64,000 nt of DNA from Roseivivax jejudonensis (GCF_900172265.1 NZ_FWFK01000003.1:554762-618761), one strand, 5' to 3'. Counted from the first letter of the stretch, positions 1 to 11,470 are shown. A program made the numbers and translations. The notes: generated by a model from the sequence alone, not told the origin.

Positions 1-257
1 CGAAACTCCTGCTGCTGGACGAGCCGACCGCCGGCATGGCGCGCGCCGATACCAACAACACGATCGACCTGCTCAAGGAGATCAAGTCGAAGCGCGACAT
101 CACCATGTGCATCATCGAGCACGACATGCACGTGGTCTTCAGCCTCGCCGACCGGATCACCGTGCTGGCGCAGGGCACGCCGCTGGTCGAGGACACGCCC
201 GAGAACATCAAGGGCCATCCGAAGGTCAAGGAAGCGTATCTGGGCGAGGCCGCCTGA
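1..257 (+). CDS. livG: Branched-chain amino-acid ABC transporter ATPase LivG-like, 3' end only
   Basis: This is the C-terminal part of an ABC ATPase whose start lies left of the window; the frame is open from base 3. The Walker B stretch KLLLLDEPTAGM is at the very edge, followed by the switch histidine in CIIEHDMHVVFSLADRI, which matches the LivG class of high-affinity branched-chain amino-acid importers. The protein ends in VKEAYLGEAA, the usual LivG tail. livF follows 49 bases downstream on the same strand, so both ATPases of one importer are present. The substrate cannot be fixed from this fragment; urea or amide importers of the same family are alternatives. Confidence 0.85.
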   Translation, partial: KLLLLDEPTAGMARADTNNTIDLLKEIKSKRDITMCIIEHDMHVVFSLADRITVLAQGTPLVEDTPENIKGHPKVKEAYLGEAA

Positions 258-306
258 GCGGGCGCCGCGCGCCCGGCTCCGGCCCGACGAACAAGAGGAC
301 ACGACG

Positions 307-1062
307 ATGAACGTCAGACCCGACTTCTCCAAGAACGCCAACCAGGCGGAAACCGCGCCGGCCTTCCTGTCGATCTGGGACATGCACTCGTATTACGGCG
401 AGAGCTACATCGTGCAGGGCATCAGCTTCAACGTGCACGAAGGCGAGATCCTCGCGCTCCTGGGCCGCAACGGCGCGGGCAAGACCACGACCCTGCGCTC
501 GATCGCGCGCCTCGACAATCCGCAGGTGATGAAGGGCGAGATCTGGCTGGACCACCAGCCGCTACACAAGATGAAGTCCTACGAGGCGGCGCAGGCGGGG
601 CTCGGCCTCGTGCCCGAGGACCGGCGCATCATCCCCGGCCTGACCGTCGAGGAGAATCTGCAACTCGCGCAGATCCAGCCGCCGATCGGCTGGTCGCTCG
701 ACCGGCTCTACGAGCTCTTCCCGCGGCTTGGCGAGCGCCGGCGCCAGGAGGGCGTGACCCTGTCGGGCGGCGAACAGCAGATGCTGTCGATCGCCCGCGC
801 GCTGGCACGCGACATCAAGGTTCTGCTGCTCGACGAGCCCTACGAGGGGCTCGCCCCGGTGATCGTCGACGAGATCGAGAAGACCCTGCGCCACATCAAG
901 GAACAGGGCATGACCACGATCCTCGTCGAACAGAACGCCGTGCGCGCGCTCCAGCTCGCCGATCGCGCGATCATCCTCGACACCGGATCCATCGTCTACG
1001 ACGGCTCGGCCGGCGAGGTGCTCGAGAACGAAGAGCTGCGCACCGAATACCTCGCGATCTGA
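307..1062 (+). CDS. livF: Branched-chain amino-acid ABC transporter ATPase LivF-like
   Basis: Complete 251-residue ABC ATPase that would energise import of branched-chain amino acids or related compounds at the inner membrane. Walker A GRNGAGKTT lies at residues 53-61, the ABC signature LSGGEQQ at 152-158, Walker B LLLDEP at 173-178, and the switch histidine position is occupied by Q in LVEQNAVRAL, as is usual for LivF. About 20 extra N-terminal residues precede the core. A GAGGA-type ribosome site lies upstream of the ATG. It is the last gene of the transporter operon, since a strong hairpin with a T tract follows. Confidence 0.88.
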   Translation: MNVRPDFSKNANQAETAPAFLSIWDMHSYYGESYIVQGISFNVHEGEILALLGRNGAGKTTTLRSIARLDNPQVMKGEIWLDHQPLHKMKSYEAAQAGLGLVPEDRRIIPGLTVEENLQLAQIQPPIGWSLDRLYELFPRLGERRRQEGVTLSGGEQQMLSIARALARDIKVLLLDEPYEGLAPVIVDEIEKTLRHIKEQGMTTILVEQNAVRALQLADRAIILDTGSIVYDGSAGEVLENEELRTEYLAI

Positions 1063-1100
1063 ACCCCGCGCTCACGCCGGCCCCCGGGGCCGGACCGACC

Positions 1101-1130
1101 AAGGCCGGGGGCGCATGCTCCCGGCCTTTC
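1101..1130 (+). terminator. Rho-independent terminator after livF
   Basis: Arms AAGGCCGGG (1101-1109) and CCCGGCCTT (1120-1128) are perfect complements around a 10-base loop and are followed by TTTCT. It ends the importer operon and separates it from acs. Confidence 0.8.
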
Positions 1131-1187
1131 TGCTAGGAACGGGGGAAACGCGCCGCGCGTTCACCCGGCAAAGAGGAGGAGGCCGAG

Positions 1188-3134
1188 ATGAAAGACACAG
1201 TTTACGAACCCAGCGATGCGACCGTGTCGCGGGCGCATGTGGATCATGCGCGGTACGCGGAGATGTACGCGCGTTCTGTGGAGGATCCCGAGGGGTTCTG
1301 GGCCGAGGAGGCGAAGCGTCTCGACTGGCGCCGGGCGCCGACGAGGATCAAGGACGTGGACTTCACCCACGGGTCGGTGTCGATCAAGTGGTTCGAGGAC
1401 GGCACGCTGAACGTGGCCGAGAACTGCGTCGACCGCCATCTCGCCACCCGCGCCGAGCAGACCGCGATCCTGTGGGAGCCCGACGATCCCGAGGAGCCGG
1501 CGCAGGCGATCACCTACCGCGAGCTGCACGAGAACGTCTGCCGCATGGCCAACGTGCTCAAGGACCACGGCGTCGGCCGCGGCGACCGCGTGGTGCTCTA
1601 CCTGCCGATGATCCCCGAGGCCGCCTACGCGATGCTGGCCTGCGCGCGGATCGGCGCCATCCACTCGGTCGTCTTCGCCGGCTTCTCGCCCGACGCGCTC
1701 GGCCAGCGGATCAACGGCTGCGGCGCCAAGGTCGTCATCACCGCCGACGAGGCGCCGCGCGGCGGCCGCAAGACCGCGCTCAAGTCGAACACCGACAAGG
1801 CGCTGATCCACTGCGACGACCGGGTGAAGTGCCTGGTGGTCAAGCGCACCGGCGGCCAGACCACCTGGACCGGCCAGGACGTCGACCTCACCGCGGCGAT
1901 GCGGGACGCCGCCACCGACTGCCCGGCCGAGGAGATGGGCGCGGAGGATCCGCTCTTCATCCTCTACACCTCCGGCTCGACCGGCCAGCCCAAGGGCGTG
2001 GTGCACACCTCCGGCGGCTACCTCGTCTACGCCGCGATGACCCACGAGATCACCTTCGACGTCCATGACGGCGACATCTACTGGTGCACCGCCGATGTCG
2101 GCTGGGTCACCGGGCACAGCTACATCGTCTACGGCCCCCTCGCCAACGGCTCGACCACGCGGATGTTCGAGGGCGTGCCCACCTGGCCCTCCGCCTCCCG
2201 CTTCTGGCAGGTCTGCGAAAAGCACGCCGTCACCCAGTTCTACACCGCGCCGACGGCGATCCGCGCGCTGATGGGCCAGGGCGACGCCTACGTGACCGGC
2301 TCGGACCTGTCGTCGCTGCGCATCCTCGGCACGGTGGGCGAGCCGATCAACCCCGAGGCCTGGGCGTGGTACAACGACGTGGTCGGCCAGAACCGCTGCC
2401 CGATCGTCGACACCTACTGGCAGACCGAGACCGGCGGGCACCTGATCACGCCCCTGCCCGGCGCCCACGCCACCAAGCCCGGCGCGGCGATGCAGCCGTT
2501 CTTCGGCGTGCGCCCGGTGGTGCTCGAGCCCGAGAGCGGCAAGGAGATCGACGACACCGAGGCCTCGGGCGTGCTCGCCTTCGCCGACAGCTGGCCGGGG
2601 CAGATGCGCACCGTCTGGGGCGATCACGAGCGCTTCGAGAACACCTACTTCCAGCAGTACAAGGGCTACTACTTCTCGGGCGACGGCTGCCGCCGCGACG
2701 CCGACGGCGACTACTGGATCACCGGGCGCGTCGACGACGTCATCAACGTCTCGGGCCACCGCATGGGCACCGCCGAGGTCGAGAGCGCCCTCGTCGCCCA
2801 CGAGAAGGTCGCCGAGGCCGCGGTCGTGGGCTACCCCCACGACGTCAAGGGCCAGGGCATCTATTGCTACGTCACCCTGATGACCGGGGTCGAGGCCTCC
2901 GACGAGCTCAAGAAAGAGCTCCAGACCTGGGTGCGCCAGGAGATCGGCCCGATCGCCAAACCCGACCTCATCCAGTGGGCCCCCGGCCTGCCCAAGACCC
3001 GGTCCGGCAAGATCATGCGCCGCATCCTGCGCAAGATCGCCGAAAACGACTACGGATCCCTCGGCGACACATCGACGCTCGCCGACCCCGCCGTCGTCGA
3101 CGACCTCATCGAAAACCGGCAGAACAAGGGGTGA
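1188..3134 (+). CDS. acs: Acetyl-CoA synthetase
   Basis: A 648-residue AMP-forming acetate-CoA ligase, cytoplasmic, making acetyl-CoA from acetate, ATP and CoA. The N-terminal ACAS domain precedes the adenylation core with the P-loop-like YTSGSTG at residues 260-266, the substrate-pocket stretch [10 protein letters not shown], the hinge and A8 region [15 protein letters not shown], and the catalytic lysine in PKTRSGK (K608), the residue that protein acetylation controls in this family. Length is typical for Acs. GAGGAGG precedes the ATG. It stands alone between two terminators. Propionate could also be used, but the length and motifs favour Acs over PrpE. Confidence 0.93.
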   Translation: MKDTVYEPSDATVSRAHVDHARYAEMYARSVEDPEGFWAEEAKRLDWRRAPTRIKDVDFTHGSVSIKWFEDGTLNVAENCVDRHLATRAEQTAILWEPDDPEEPAQAITYRELHENVCRMANVLKDHGVGRGDRVVLYLPMIPEAAYAMLACARIGAIHSVVFAGFSPDALGQRINGCGAKVVITADEAPRGGRKTALKSNTDKALIHCDDRVKCLVVKRTGGQTTWTGQDVDLTAAMRDAATDCPAEEMGAEDPLFILYTSGSTGQPKGVVHTSGGYLVYAAMTHEITFDVHDGDIYWCTADVGWVTGHSYIVYGPLANGSTTRMFEGVPTWPSASRFWQVCEKHAVTQFYTAPTAIRALMGQGDAYVTGSDLSSLRILGTVGEPINPEAWAWYNDVVGQNRCPIVDTYWQTETGGHLITPLPGAHATKPGAAMQPFFGVRPVVLEPESGKEIDDTEASGVLAFADSWPGQMRTVWGDHERFENTYFQQYKGYYFSGDGCRRDADGDYWITGRVDDVINVSGHRMGTAEVESALVAHEKVAEAAVVGYPHDVKGQGIYCYVTLMTGVEASDELKKELQTWVRQEIGPIAKPDLIQWAPGLPKTRSGKIMRRILRKIAENDYGSLGDTSTLADPAVVDDLIENRQNKG

Positions 3135-3141
3135 GGACCCC

Positions 3142-3175
3142 GCGAGGGCGGCCGGCCGCGGCCGCCCTCGCCTTC
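3142..3175 (+). terminator. Hairpin terminator after acs
   Basis: Arms GCGAGGGCGGC (3142-3152) and GCCGCCCTCGC (3161-3171) are perfectly complementary, and the loop is itself GC-rich. The following T tract is weak (CTTCGATT), so termination may be inefficient or partly factor-dependent. Confidence 0.6.
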
Positions 3176-3262
3176 GATTAACCACGAAGATCAAAAACCG
3201 ATCCGGGCATCGGTGTCGCGTGCTAGCATCGCGGCGCGTTCAGTCGTCTTGGAGTTCGAGCG

Positions 3263-3661
3263 ATGCAGATCACTCTGCCAGCCATCCCGGCGGCCCCTCT
3301 CGTTTCGGGTCATCCCTTCGGCGTTCCCGGCGTACCGCCGCGCGGCCCCGATCCGCGCCGGGTCGAGGCCACGCCCGCGCCGTCCTCGGCCGACAACGCG
3401 CCCGACCGCCGGCTTGCGACCGCGTCGCCGCGCGAGGAGTTGCAGGCCGCGCTCGCCTCGCCGGCCGATCACATCGCGCCGCCGACGATCATGCAGCTGC
3501 GCATCGCCGCGATGCTCGAAAGCCCGGAAGCCGGACTCGACACCGGGGCGACCACCCCGCCGGAAAACGGCGCACGCGTCGCCTTCTCGTATGCCGCTGC
3601 GGCGGCCGGACCGGCCGCGAACGCACCCCGCGAGGACGGCGCGAATGCCCCCGGACCTTGA
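3263..3661 (+). CDS. Hypothetical protein, proline/alanine rich
   Basis: A 132-residue open frame starting at an ATG with GGAG nine bases upstream. The first 60 residues are rich in Pro and Gly and look disordered; the only region likely to fold is around residues 55-85 (PREELQAALASP followed by PPTIMQLRIAAMLES), a short amphipathic helical stretch. There is no signal peptide or membrane segment. I do not recognise a domain. It lies between acs and accB on the same strand, with gaps of 128 and 124 bases. Length, start signal and codon use favour a real gene, but no function can be given. Confidence 0.55.
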   Translation: MQITLPAIPAAPLVSGHPFGVPGVPPRGPDPRRVEATPAPSSADNAPDRRLATASPREELQAALASPADHIAPPTIMQLRIAAMLESPEAGLDTGATTPPENGARVAFSYAAAAAGPAANAPREDGANAPGP

Positions 3662-3785
3662 TCGCCGCCGATCCCGTTCCATCTGCCCGTGATGCGGACT
3701 GCTTTTCTTGCGTCCGAGCTTCGCCTATAAGCCGCTCCAGCCGCGGCACGAAGCCGCGGAGCGGGCAGAGACGGTCGAGGACATC

Positions 3786-4289
3786 ATGGCAGAGAGCAAG
3801 CACGACGCGGACGTGGCCTTCATCCAGGCACTGGCGGAGCTCTTGCGCGAAAACGATCTGACGGAACTTCAGGTCAAGCGCGAGTACGGCGACGACGACA
3901 GCCTGAGCGTGCGCGTCAGCCGGATGCACCAGGCGCAAGCCGCACCCAGCCAGGTTCACGTGCCCCCCGCGCCAACCGCGCCCGCCCCCGGCCCCGCGGC
4001 CCAGCCGGCCGCAGCCGAAACAGCCGCTCCCGAACCCGCGGATCCCGCGCAGCACCCCGGGGCGGTGACGTCTCCGATGGTCGGCACCGTCTATCTGCAG
4101 CCCGAACCGGGCTCGGCCGCCTTCGTCAAGGTTGGCGGTCAGGTCAACGAGGGCGACACGCTGCTCATCGTCGAAGCGATGAAGACGATGAACCACATTC
4201 CCGCGCCGCGCGCCGGCACCGTCACGCAGATCCTCGTCGACGATGGCGCCCCGGTCGAGTACGGCGCCCCGCTCGTCATCCTCGAGTGA
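3786..4289 (+). CDS. accB: Biotin carboxyl carrier protein of acetyl-CoA carboxylase
   Basis: A 167-residue BCCP, the carrier that holds biotin between the carboxylase and carboxyltransferase steps of malonyl-CoA synthesis. The N-terminal helical segment (1-45) is followed by a Pro/Ala hinge (52-90) and a biotinyl domain with EAMKTMN at 130-136, so K133 carries biotin. The start [10 protein letters not shown] is chosen because an upstream in-frame ATG at 3708 would add residues unlike the family. accC follows immediately, giving the usual accB-accC operon. Confidence 0.95.
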   Translation: MAESKHDADVAFIQALAELLRENDLTELQVKREYGDDDSLSVRVSRMHQAQAAPSQVHVPPAPTAPAPGPAAQPAAAETAAPEPADPAQHPGAVTSPMVGTVYLQPEPGSAAFVKVGGQVNEGDTLLIVEAMKTMNHIPAPRAGTVTQILVDDGAPVEYGAPLVILE

Positions 4290-4294
4290 CGGCC

Positions 4295-5641
4295 ATGTTC
4301 GACAAGATCCTGATTGCAAACCGCGGCGAGATCGCGCTTCGCGTCATCCGGGCGTGCCGCGAGATGGGCATCTCGTCCGTTGCCGTGCATTCGACCGCCG
4401 ATGCCGACGCCATGCACGTGCGCATGGCCGACGAGACGATCTGCATCGGACCCGCGTCCTCCGCGCAGTCGTACCTGTCGATCCCTGCGATCATCTCGGC
4501 CTGCGAGGTGACGGGCGCGCAGGCGATCCATCCCGGTTATGGCTTCCTGTCCGAAAACGCCCGCTTCGTGCAGGTGGTCGAGGATCACGGCATCACCTTC
4601 ATCGGCCCGTCGGCCGAGCATATCCGCATCATGGGCGACAAGATCACCGCCAAGGAGACGATGAAGGATCTCGGCGTGCCCTGCGTGCCGGGCTCTGAAG
4701 GCGGCGTCGCGGACTTCGAGACCGCGCGGACGCTGGCCGCCGACATGGGCTACCCGGTCATCATCAAGGCCACCGCCGGGGGTGGCGGGCGCGGCATGAA
4801 GGTCGCCCGCGGCGAGGAAGAGCTCGAGCGCGCCTTTCAGACGGCGCGATCCGAGGCGAAGGCCGCATTCGGCAACGACGAGGTCTACATCGAGAAGTAC
4901 CTCACGACGCCGCGCCACATCGAGGTGCAGGTCTTCGGTGACGGCAAGGGCCGCGCCGTGCACCTCGGAGAGCGCGACTGCTCCCTGCAGCGGCGCCACC
5001 AGAAGGTGCTCGAAGAGGCGCCCGGCCCCGCGATCAGCGAGGGCGAGCGCGCGCGCATCGGCAAGATCTGCGCCGAGGCCGTGGCCGAGATCGGCTATTC
5101 CGGCGCCGGCACGATCGAGTTCCTCTACGAGGACGGCGAGTTCTACTTTATCGAGATGAACACCCGCCTGCAGGTCGAGCATCCGGTGACCGAGGCGGTC
5201 TTCGGCGTGGATCTCGTGCGCGAACAGATCCGCGTCGCCGCCGGCGAGGAGCTGTCATTCGTGCAGGAGGATCTGCAGATCAACGGACACGCGATCGAGG
5301 CGCGCATCAACGCCGAGAAGCTTCCGAGCTTTGCGCCCTCCCCCGGCCGGATCACGCAATACCACGCTCCCGGCGGGCTGGGCGTGCGGATCGACAGCGC
5401 ACTTTACGACGGCTACCGAATCCCGCCCTACTATGACAGCCTGATCGGCAAGCTGATCGTGCACGGCCGCGACCGGACCGAGGCGCTGGCCCGGATGAAC
5501 CGCGCGCTCGGCGAGTTGATCGTCGATGGCGTGGACACCACGATCCCGCTGTTCCGCGCGCTGCTGGAGGAGGAAGCGGTCCAGACCGGCGCCTACAATA
5601 TCCACTGGCTCGAACACTGGCTCGCCCGGGACGGGGTGTGA
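4295..5641 (+). CDS. accC: Biotin carboxylase subunit of acetyl-CoA carboxylase
   Basis: A 448-residue ATP-grasp enzyme that carboxylates biotin on AccB. The N terminus [16 protein letters not shown] is standard; the ATP-grasp glycine loop GGGGRGMK and the catalytic region [16 protein letters not shown] are intact. A GTG at 4286 overlapping the accB stop is in frame, but the ATG at 4295 gives the canonical N terminus and is preferred. The coding end overlaps the start of aat, so accB, accC and aat are likely one transcript with coupled translation. Confidence 0.96.
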   Translation: MFDKILIANRGEIALRVIRACREMGISSVAVHSTADADAMHVRMADETICIGPASSAQSYLSIPAIISACEVTGAQAIHPGYGFLSENARFVQVVEDHGITFIGPSAEHIRIMGDKITAKETMKDLGVPCVPGSEGGVADFETARTLAADMGYPVIIKATAGGGGRGMKVARGEEELERAFQTARSEAKAAFGNDEVYIEKYLTTPRHIEVQVFGDGKGRAVHLGERDCSLQRRHQKVLEEAPGPAISEGERARIGKICAEAVAEIGYSGAGTIEFLYEDGEFYFIEMNTRLQVEHPVTEAVFGVDLVREQIRVAAGEELSFVQEDLQINGHAIEARINAEKLPSFAPSPGRITQYHAPGGLGVRIDSALYDGYRIPPYYDSLIGKLIVHGRDRTEALARMNRALGELIVDGVDTTIPLFRALLEEEAVQTGAYNIHWLEHWLARDGV

Positions 5642-6273
5642 CGGTCTCCCCTCAGCTCGTTCTGCAGGCCTACCGGGTCGGGGTCTTTCCCATGGCCGAA
5701 CACCGCAACGACCCGGATATCTTCTGGGTCGATCCGCGGCACCGCGGGATCATTCCGCTCGACCGGTTCCGCATATCGAAGAGCCTTGCGCGGACGCTTC
5801 GCAAGGATCGGTACGAGGTGACGCTGGACCGCGACTTCGCGGGCGTGATGCATGCCTGCGCCGACCGGCCGGAAACCTGGATCAACGCTGAGATCCTCGG
5901 GCTCTATGCGGCCCTGCACGAACAGGGTCATGCGCATTCGCTGGAAGTCTGGCAGGACGGCGAACTCGCCGGAGGCGTCTACGGCGTCGCCTTCGGTGCC
6001 GTCTACTGCGGCGAGAGCATGTTCAGCCGCCGCCGCGACGGATCGAAGATCGCGCTGGCCTGGCTCGTCGATCACCTGAAGACGACCGGGTTCCAGCTGT
6101 TCGATACGCAGTTCCTGACACCGCATCTCGCATCGCTCGGCGGGGTCGAGATCACGCGTTCGGAATATCAGGACCGGCTGGCGACCGCCGCTGCAGCAAG
6201 CGCCGATTTCCTGGGTGCGCCGCTGCCCGCGAGCGGTCAGGACGTGGTGCAGCGCAACACCCAGACGTCATAG
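5638..6273 (+). CDS. aat: Leucyl/phenylalanyl-tRNA-protein transferase
   Basis: A 211-residue Aat enzyme. It moves Leu or Phe from charged tRNA to the N-terminal Lys or Arg of proteins, creating a primary N-degron for ClpAPS. The motif [20 protein letters not shown] spans the conserved catalytic core, and [17 protein letters not shown] matches the C-terminal signature. The GTG start overlaps the accC stop by four bases (GTGA), indicating translational coupling. The 3' end overlaps the end of the opposing DUF2155 gene by 37 bases. Confidence 0.93.
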   Translation: MTVSPQLVLQAYRVGVFPMAEHRNDPDIFWVDPRHRGIIPLDRFRISKSLARTLRKDRYEVTLDRDFAGVMHACADRPETWINAEILGLYAALHEQGHAHSLEVWQDGELAGGVYGVAFGAVYCGESMFSRRRDGSKIALAWLVDHLKTTGFQLFDTQFLTPHLASLGGVEITRSEYQDRLATAAAASADFLGAPLPASGQDVVQRNTQTS

Positions 6274-6626
6274 CGCGGGTGATCCATCGGGTTGAGCGCT
6301 GGTGCGGTGGCGATCATCCAGCCGCGAAACACCGGATCGGGAACACCGACTTCGCGCACCGTCAGGAAGGCAAAGGCGTCACCGGCCGGGTCGCCCTGCG
6401 GATAGCGGCATTCGTCGAGCGTGATCTCGATACGGCCCACCGGTTCGGACCGGCCGGCCGCGAGCTGAACGTCCTGCACCTGCCCCGTAAGCTTGTCGAG
6501 CGCGCGCAACTCTGCGCCGCCGCCCTCGCTGGTGGCCACGCGATCCTGCGCGGACGCCGGCACGGCCAGTGCCGCCGCGGCAGCAACGCCAACGGCACGC
6601 GCGATCCCGCGGATCCGTCGGGTCAC
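6237..6626 (-). CDS. DUF2155 family exported protein
   Basis: A 129-residue protein of the alphaproteobacterial DUF2155 family. Residues 1-27 form a Sec signal peptide (basic start, [17 protein letters not shown]), so it should be periplasmic. The mature part contains the family core [21 protein letters not shown] and [28 protein letters not shown] with two cysteines that could pair. I choose the GTG at 6626, which overlaps the stop of the upstream NDUFA12-like gene as GTGA. The function of the family is unknown to me. The constant pairing with the complex I accessory gene suggests, but does not prove, an envelope or respiratory role. Confidence 0.8.
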   Translation of the reverse strand: MTRRIRGIARAVGVAAAAALAVPASAQDRVATSEGGGAELRALDKLTGQVQDVQLAAGRSEPVGRIEITLDECRYPQGDPAGDAFAFLTVREVGVPDPVFRGWMIATAPALNPMDHPRYDVWVLRCTTS

Positions 6627-7006
6627 TCGGGGCTCCACGCCTCGTAGTCGGCGCGCTCCGCCGGCTTTTCGCGGCGGATCGACCCCGCCGGCGCATAGGC
6701 CAGCGCCGTTCCCGTCAGGTTTTCGACATGGGGTTTCTCCCACGCGCGGTGCGTCAGCGGACGCTCCGTCGGCGGCTCTTTCCAGGTGTGATGCAGCCAG
6801 CCGTGCCAGTCGGGATCGACGCGCGAGGCCTCGGCCTCGCCGTTATAGATCACCCAACGGCGCTTGCCATCTTTCGTCTGGTAGAACGTGTTGCCCTGCG
6901 CGTCCTCGCCGACCTTCTGCCCGTGACGACGGGTATAGAGCAGCGTGTTGAGCGTGCCCCCGTTCCACCACGTGACGGCTTGCAGGAGTGTTTTGAGGAT
7001 GCCCAT
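6623..7006 (-). CDS. NADH:ubiquinone oxidoreductase accessory subunit, NDUFA12 family
   Basis: A 127-residue homologue of the complex I supernumerary subunit NDUFA12 (B17.2), one of the few accessory subunits shared by alphaproteobacteria and mitochondria. Diagnostic stretches are [40 protein letters not shown] and [15 protein letters not shown]. It would bind the peripheral arm of complex I on the cytoplasmic side. The start [17 protein letters not shown] at 7006 gives the family N terminus; longer upstream extensions do not. The stop overlaps the DUF2155 start. Confidence 0.92.
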   Translation of the reverse strand: MGILKTLLQAVTWWNGGTLNTLLYTRRHGQKVGEDAQGNTFYQTKDGKRRWVIYNGEAEASRVDPDWHGWLHHTWKEPPTERPLTHRAWEKPHVENLTGTALAYAPAGSIRREKPAERADYEAWSPE

Positions 7007-7203
7007 GGACGACTCCGTTTTGGCTGGGCCGGTTATGCCGCAGCGCAGACCGAACGTCCAGTGGCCCGGCGCCGCAGGCAATCGAACGCAGGCCAGGTGA
7101 TCGGGAACATGCCGGTCCGTCACGAAGGTCCGGTGCGCGCCGGGCACGGAAGTCTCCGAAGGGCGCACAGTGGCCCGAGGCCTGGCGGCCCCGGGCAAAG
7201 CGT

Positions 7204-7224
7204 GGCCGGGGCGCTGCCCCGGCC
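7204..7224 (-). terminator. Hairpin after the PRC-barrel gene
   Basis: Perfect nine-base arms GGCCGGGGC and GCCCCGGCC around GCT, nine bases past the stop of the PRC-barrel gene. On the minus strand only a short T run (CTTTG) follows, so it may terminate weakly. Confidence 0.5.
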
Positions 7225-7232
7225 GGACGCGA

Positions 7233-7775
7233 TCAATTCATGTAGTCTTGGGTGAAGCTGTCCATGCTTTCGAGGTCTTCTTCGTTCAGACGCGTCACGA
7301 AGGCGTAGTCATCGCTCTCGACGAGGTTCACGTCATCGAGCTGGATCAGGATGTCCTTGTCCCCGATGTCGAGAAAGCCGCCGATCTCGGCGACGAAGCC
7401 GCTCAGATTGCCGGACGTATCGAACACGACGTCGGAGATCGTGCCGATCTGGTTCCAGTCTCCGCCGACGGCATCGTAAGTGAAGTCGGGATCCCAGCCT
7501 TCATCCTGCGCTTCGTTGGTCGTGTAGATCTCGGCGCCGGTGATGTCGCTGGCTCGGATCATCTGACCCTGCGCGTCGGAACCCGAACCGCTGTCGGAGG
7601 CCATGTCGGTGTCCGACATGTCGGATCCGTCTTGGCTGTTCGTTGCGGCGTTCTGCGTGTCCTGCATGGACCCGCCGTCGGACGCCGCGTTCTGCTCGGA
7701 ATTGTGCTGGTCCGCGAAGGCCGCCGGGGTTGCGGCGACAAGCAGAGCGGCGGTGGTGGTGAGCAGATGTTTCAA
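7233..7775 (-). CDS. Exported PRC-barrel domain protein
   Basis: A 180-residue protein with a Sec signal peptide ([21 protein letters not shown]), a low-complexity Ser/Asp/Gln/Asn segment (about 22-80), and a PRC-barrel domain (about 83-178; [46 protein letters not shown]). PRC-barrel proteins of this exported type are common in alphaproteobacteria, often linked to stress, but their biochemical role is unsettled. The start codon is TTG at 7775: AAGGAG lies six bases upstream and the signal peptide begins exactly there. The acidic mature protein suits a halophilic periplasm. Confidence 0.82.
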   Translation of the reverse strand: MKHLLTTTAALLVAATPAAFADQHNSEQNAASDGGSMQDTQNAATNSQDGSDMSDTDMASDSGSGSDAQGQMIRASDITGAEIYTTNEAQDEGWDPDFTYDAVGGDWNQIGTISDVVFDTSGNLSGFVAEIGGFLDIGDKDILIQLDDVNLVESDDYAFVTRLNEEDLESMDSFTQDYMN

Positions 7776-7902
7776 GGCTGTCTCCTTGCGTTGTTGGATC
7801 TGTCCACCAACGGATGCACCTGCGCCACGTTCCTGAATGTTACATTACAAGCGATTACAAAGCGACGCTCATCCATCGGCGCCGGGTGTACGCCCACGCG
7901 AA

Positions 7903-7933
7903 AGGGGCGCGCCGGTTTCCCGGGCGCGCCCCT
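7903..7933 (-). terminator. Rho-independent terminator after clpX
   Basis: Eleven-base perfect arms AGGGGCGCGCC and GGCGCGCCCCT with a nine-base loop; on the minus strand TTTCG follows the stem. It lies 30 bases past the clpX stop. Confidence 0.75.
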
Positions 7934-7962
7934 CGAACACGATCAGGCGATGGTCGTGCCAA

Positions 7963-9228
<1,266 letters not shown>

Positions 9229-9404
9229 ATTCAAACCTTTCCCGGCCTTCGCAGAATTCGGCCCGGACGCGCAGCGGGTGACCCGCAGCGCCGTCCGGTA
9301 ACGAGACTAGGACAGACCCCGACCCGTCACAATCCGAAAAGTTGTCACGGGGCGCGCGCGCCCCGCGTCGTGCTTAACGTCTGGTCCTGCGCCGCGCGCG
9401 ACGC

Positions 9405-10037
9405 TCAGGACGTCGCCTCCTGAGCCTCTTCGCGGCTCGCGACGATGTCGTCGATGAGGCCCCATTCCTTCGCATCCTCGGGCGACATGAAGTGGTCGCG
9501 CTCCAGCGCGGCCTCGACCTTCTTCAGCGTCTGGCCGGTATGCTTCACGTATATCTCGTTCAGACGCCGCTTGAGTTTGATGGTCTCTTCGGCGTGGATC
9601 ATGATGTCCGTCGCCTGGCCCTGGTAGCCGCCCGAGGGCTGGTGAACCATGATGCGGCTGTTGGGCAGCGAGAACCGCATTCCGGTGGCACCCGCGGTCA
9701 GCAGCAGCGAGCCCATCGAGGCCGCCTGACCGATCACCAGGGTCGACACCTTCGGCTTGATGTACTGCATCGTGTCGTAGATCGACAGTCCGCTGGTCAC
9801 CACGCCGCCAGGCGAGTTGATGTACATCGAGATATCCTTCGACGGGTTCTCCGCCTCGAGGTGCAGAAGCTGCGCCACGATCAGCGACGACATGCCGTCG
9901 TGAACCGGCCCGTTCACGAAGATGATCCGCTCCTTCAGCAGGCGCGAAAAGATGTCGTAGGCACGCTCGCCGCGGCTGGTCTGCTCGACCACCATCGGCA
10001 CCAGCGTGTTCATGTAGGTCTCGAACGGATCGGTCAT
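9405..10037 (-). CDS. clpP: ATP-dependent Clp protease proteolytic subunit ClpP
   Basis: A 210-residue serine protease that forms the tetradecameric chamber used with ClpX and ClpA. The catalytic serine lies in [11 protein letters not shown] and the histidine in [32 protein letters not shown] is the oxyanion loop region. I choose the start [16 protein letters not shown] at 10037 with GAGGCAGG upstream; an ATG five codons earlier has no ribosome site. The 200-base gap to the divergent photolyase-like gene must hold promoters for both. Confidence 0.96.
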   Translation of the reverse strand: MTDPFETYMNTLVPMVVEQTSRGERAYDIFSRLLKERIIFVNGPVHDGMSSLIVAQLLHLEAENPSKDISMYINSPGGVVTSGLSIYDTMQYIKPKVSTLVIGQAASMGSLLLTAGATGMRFSLPNSRIMVHQPSGGYQGQATDIMIHAEETIKLKRRLNEIYVKHTGQTLKKVEAALERDHFMSPEDAKEWGLIDDIVASREEAQEATS

Positions 10038-10237
10038 GTCAGCCTGCCTCATGTCGGAAGATTGTTGCCGGTCTGGCGTTGCCAGAGTCTTAGTAGTGCC
10101 TCCGCACAGCCGCAAGGGGCGCCCCGGTGATTTGGCCCCGCGGCCGCGGGCGACATCCGGTCCCGCGGCCGAGCGCCGCGTTGAAGCCCGCTAGGCGCCC
10201 GCTAACTGCCCGCGAAACCACCTCTGGAGGACCGGCG

Positions 10238-11449
10238 ATGCAGGCGCTCGAGCACTTTCCCCCGACCCGCGAAACCGGCCTCGACCGGCTGGCGCAGTTC
10301 GTGCCGCGGGCCGGGAAGGACTACCAGACGAACCGCAACTTCGATCTCGGGTCGGGCGCGCATGACCACGTCTCGCAACTCTCGCCCTACTTCCGAACGC
10401 GGCTCGTGACCGAGGAAGAGGCGCTGCGCGCCGTGCTCGAAGAGCACAGCCGCTCGGCCGCCGGAAAGTTCATCGACGAGATGTTCTGGCGCACCTACTC
10501 CAAGGGCTGGCTCGAGATGCGCCCGACGGTCTGGTCGGCCTACAAGGGCGAACGCGACCAGGCCTGGGACGACGTGCAGACCCAGTCCGGCCTGCGTCAG
10601 GAGTGGGAGGCCGCCTGCCGCGGCGAAACCGGCATCGAGTGTTTCGACCATTGGGCGCACGAACTCGTCGAAACCGGCTACCTGCACAACCATGCGCGGA
10701 TGTGGTTCGCCTCGATCTGGATGTTCACGTTGCGCCTGCCCTGGGCGCTCGGTGCGGATTTCTTCCTGCGCCATCTCTGCGACGGCGACCCGGCGTCGAA
10801 CACGCTCGGCTGGCGCTGGGTCGGCGGGCTGCACACGCCGGACAAGACCTATCTCGCGCGGGCCTCGAACATCCGCAAATACACGAACGAGCGGTTTCAT
10901 CCGAAATACCAATTGGCCGGAGAAGCCGCGCCTGTGGACGGCACCCCCAATCCCGAGCGCATGGCCCCGCCCGAGGGCGACACGCCCGACCGCGAGCGCC
11001 GCACGGTCCTGCTGCTTCACGAGGACGATTGCGCGCCCGGCTGGATGCTCGAGGACGGACCGGCGCCGGTCGCCACGGCCACGCTCGACGCGACCGGCGG
11101 CATCTCGCACCTGGAGCCCGCGCCGCACGTGAAGGCGTTCCGCGATGGCGCGCTGGCCGACGCGGTCGCGCAGCACGGCGATGTGCTGGGACCGGTGACC
11201 TACGCGCTCGACAGCGCATCGGCCATCGCCGCGTGGGCGCGCGAGCATGGTGCAGAGCAGATCGTGACCTCGTATCCGCCGGTCGGCCCGGCCGCCGATA
11301 TCATCGCCGGGATCGACGAGGTGCCGGTGATCCGCCGGCTGCGCCCGTTCGACGCCCGCGCGTGGCCCTACGCGACCGCCGGGTTCTTCAAGTTCAAGGA
11401 CAAGATCCCGAAGCTGCTCGGGGCGCTTAAGGGGGTCGAGGTCGCCTGA
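10238..11449 (+). CDS. Photolyase/cryptochrome-like flavoprotein with the FAD domain first
   Basis: A 403-residue protein. Residues about 10-235 match the FAD-binding helical domain of photolyases and cryptochromes: YQTNRNFDL, VSQLSPYFRTRLVTEEE, FIDEMFWRTYSKGWLEMRP, NHARMWFASIWMFTLRLPW, GADFFLRHLCDGDPASNTLGW and TYLARASNIRKYTNERFHP. The usual N-terminal antenna-binding domain is absent in front. Instead a separate alpha/beta-like segment (about 253-403) follows, ending in AWPYATAGFFKFKDKIPKLL, which resembles the end of a photolyase antenna domain. GGAGG lies upstream of the ATG at 10238. It could repair UV damage or sense blue light; the domain order makes it uncertain. The family call is secure, the permutation is inference. 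Confidence 0.85.
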   Translation: MQALEHFPPTRETGLDRLAQFVPRAGKDYQTNRNFDLGSGAHDHVSQLSPYFRTRLVTEEEALRAVLEEHSRSAAGKFIDEMFWRTYSKGWLEMRPTVWSAYKGERDQAWDDVQTQSGLRQEWEAACRGETGIECFDHWAHELVETGYLHNHARMWFASIWMFTLRLPWALGADFFLRHLCDGDPASNTLGWRWVGGLHTPDKTYLARASNIRKYTNERFHPKYQLAGEAAPVDGTPNPERMAPPEGDTPDRERRTVLLLHEDDCAPGWMLEDGPAPVATATLDATGGISHLEPAPHVKAFRDGALADAVAQHGDVLGPVTYALDSASAIAAWAREHGAEQIVTSYPPVGPAADIIAGIDEVPVIRRLRPFDARAWPYATAGFFKFKDKIPKLLGALKGVEVA

Positions 11450-11470
11450 CCGCCGCCCTGCCCGGCCCCC

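Noticed and set aside
1161..3194. A 677-codon open frame on the minus strand across acs
   Set aside because: It is antisense to a clear, motif-complete acs gene. GC-rich codon use removes stop codons from the opposite strand, and its residue content is typical of such shadows.
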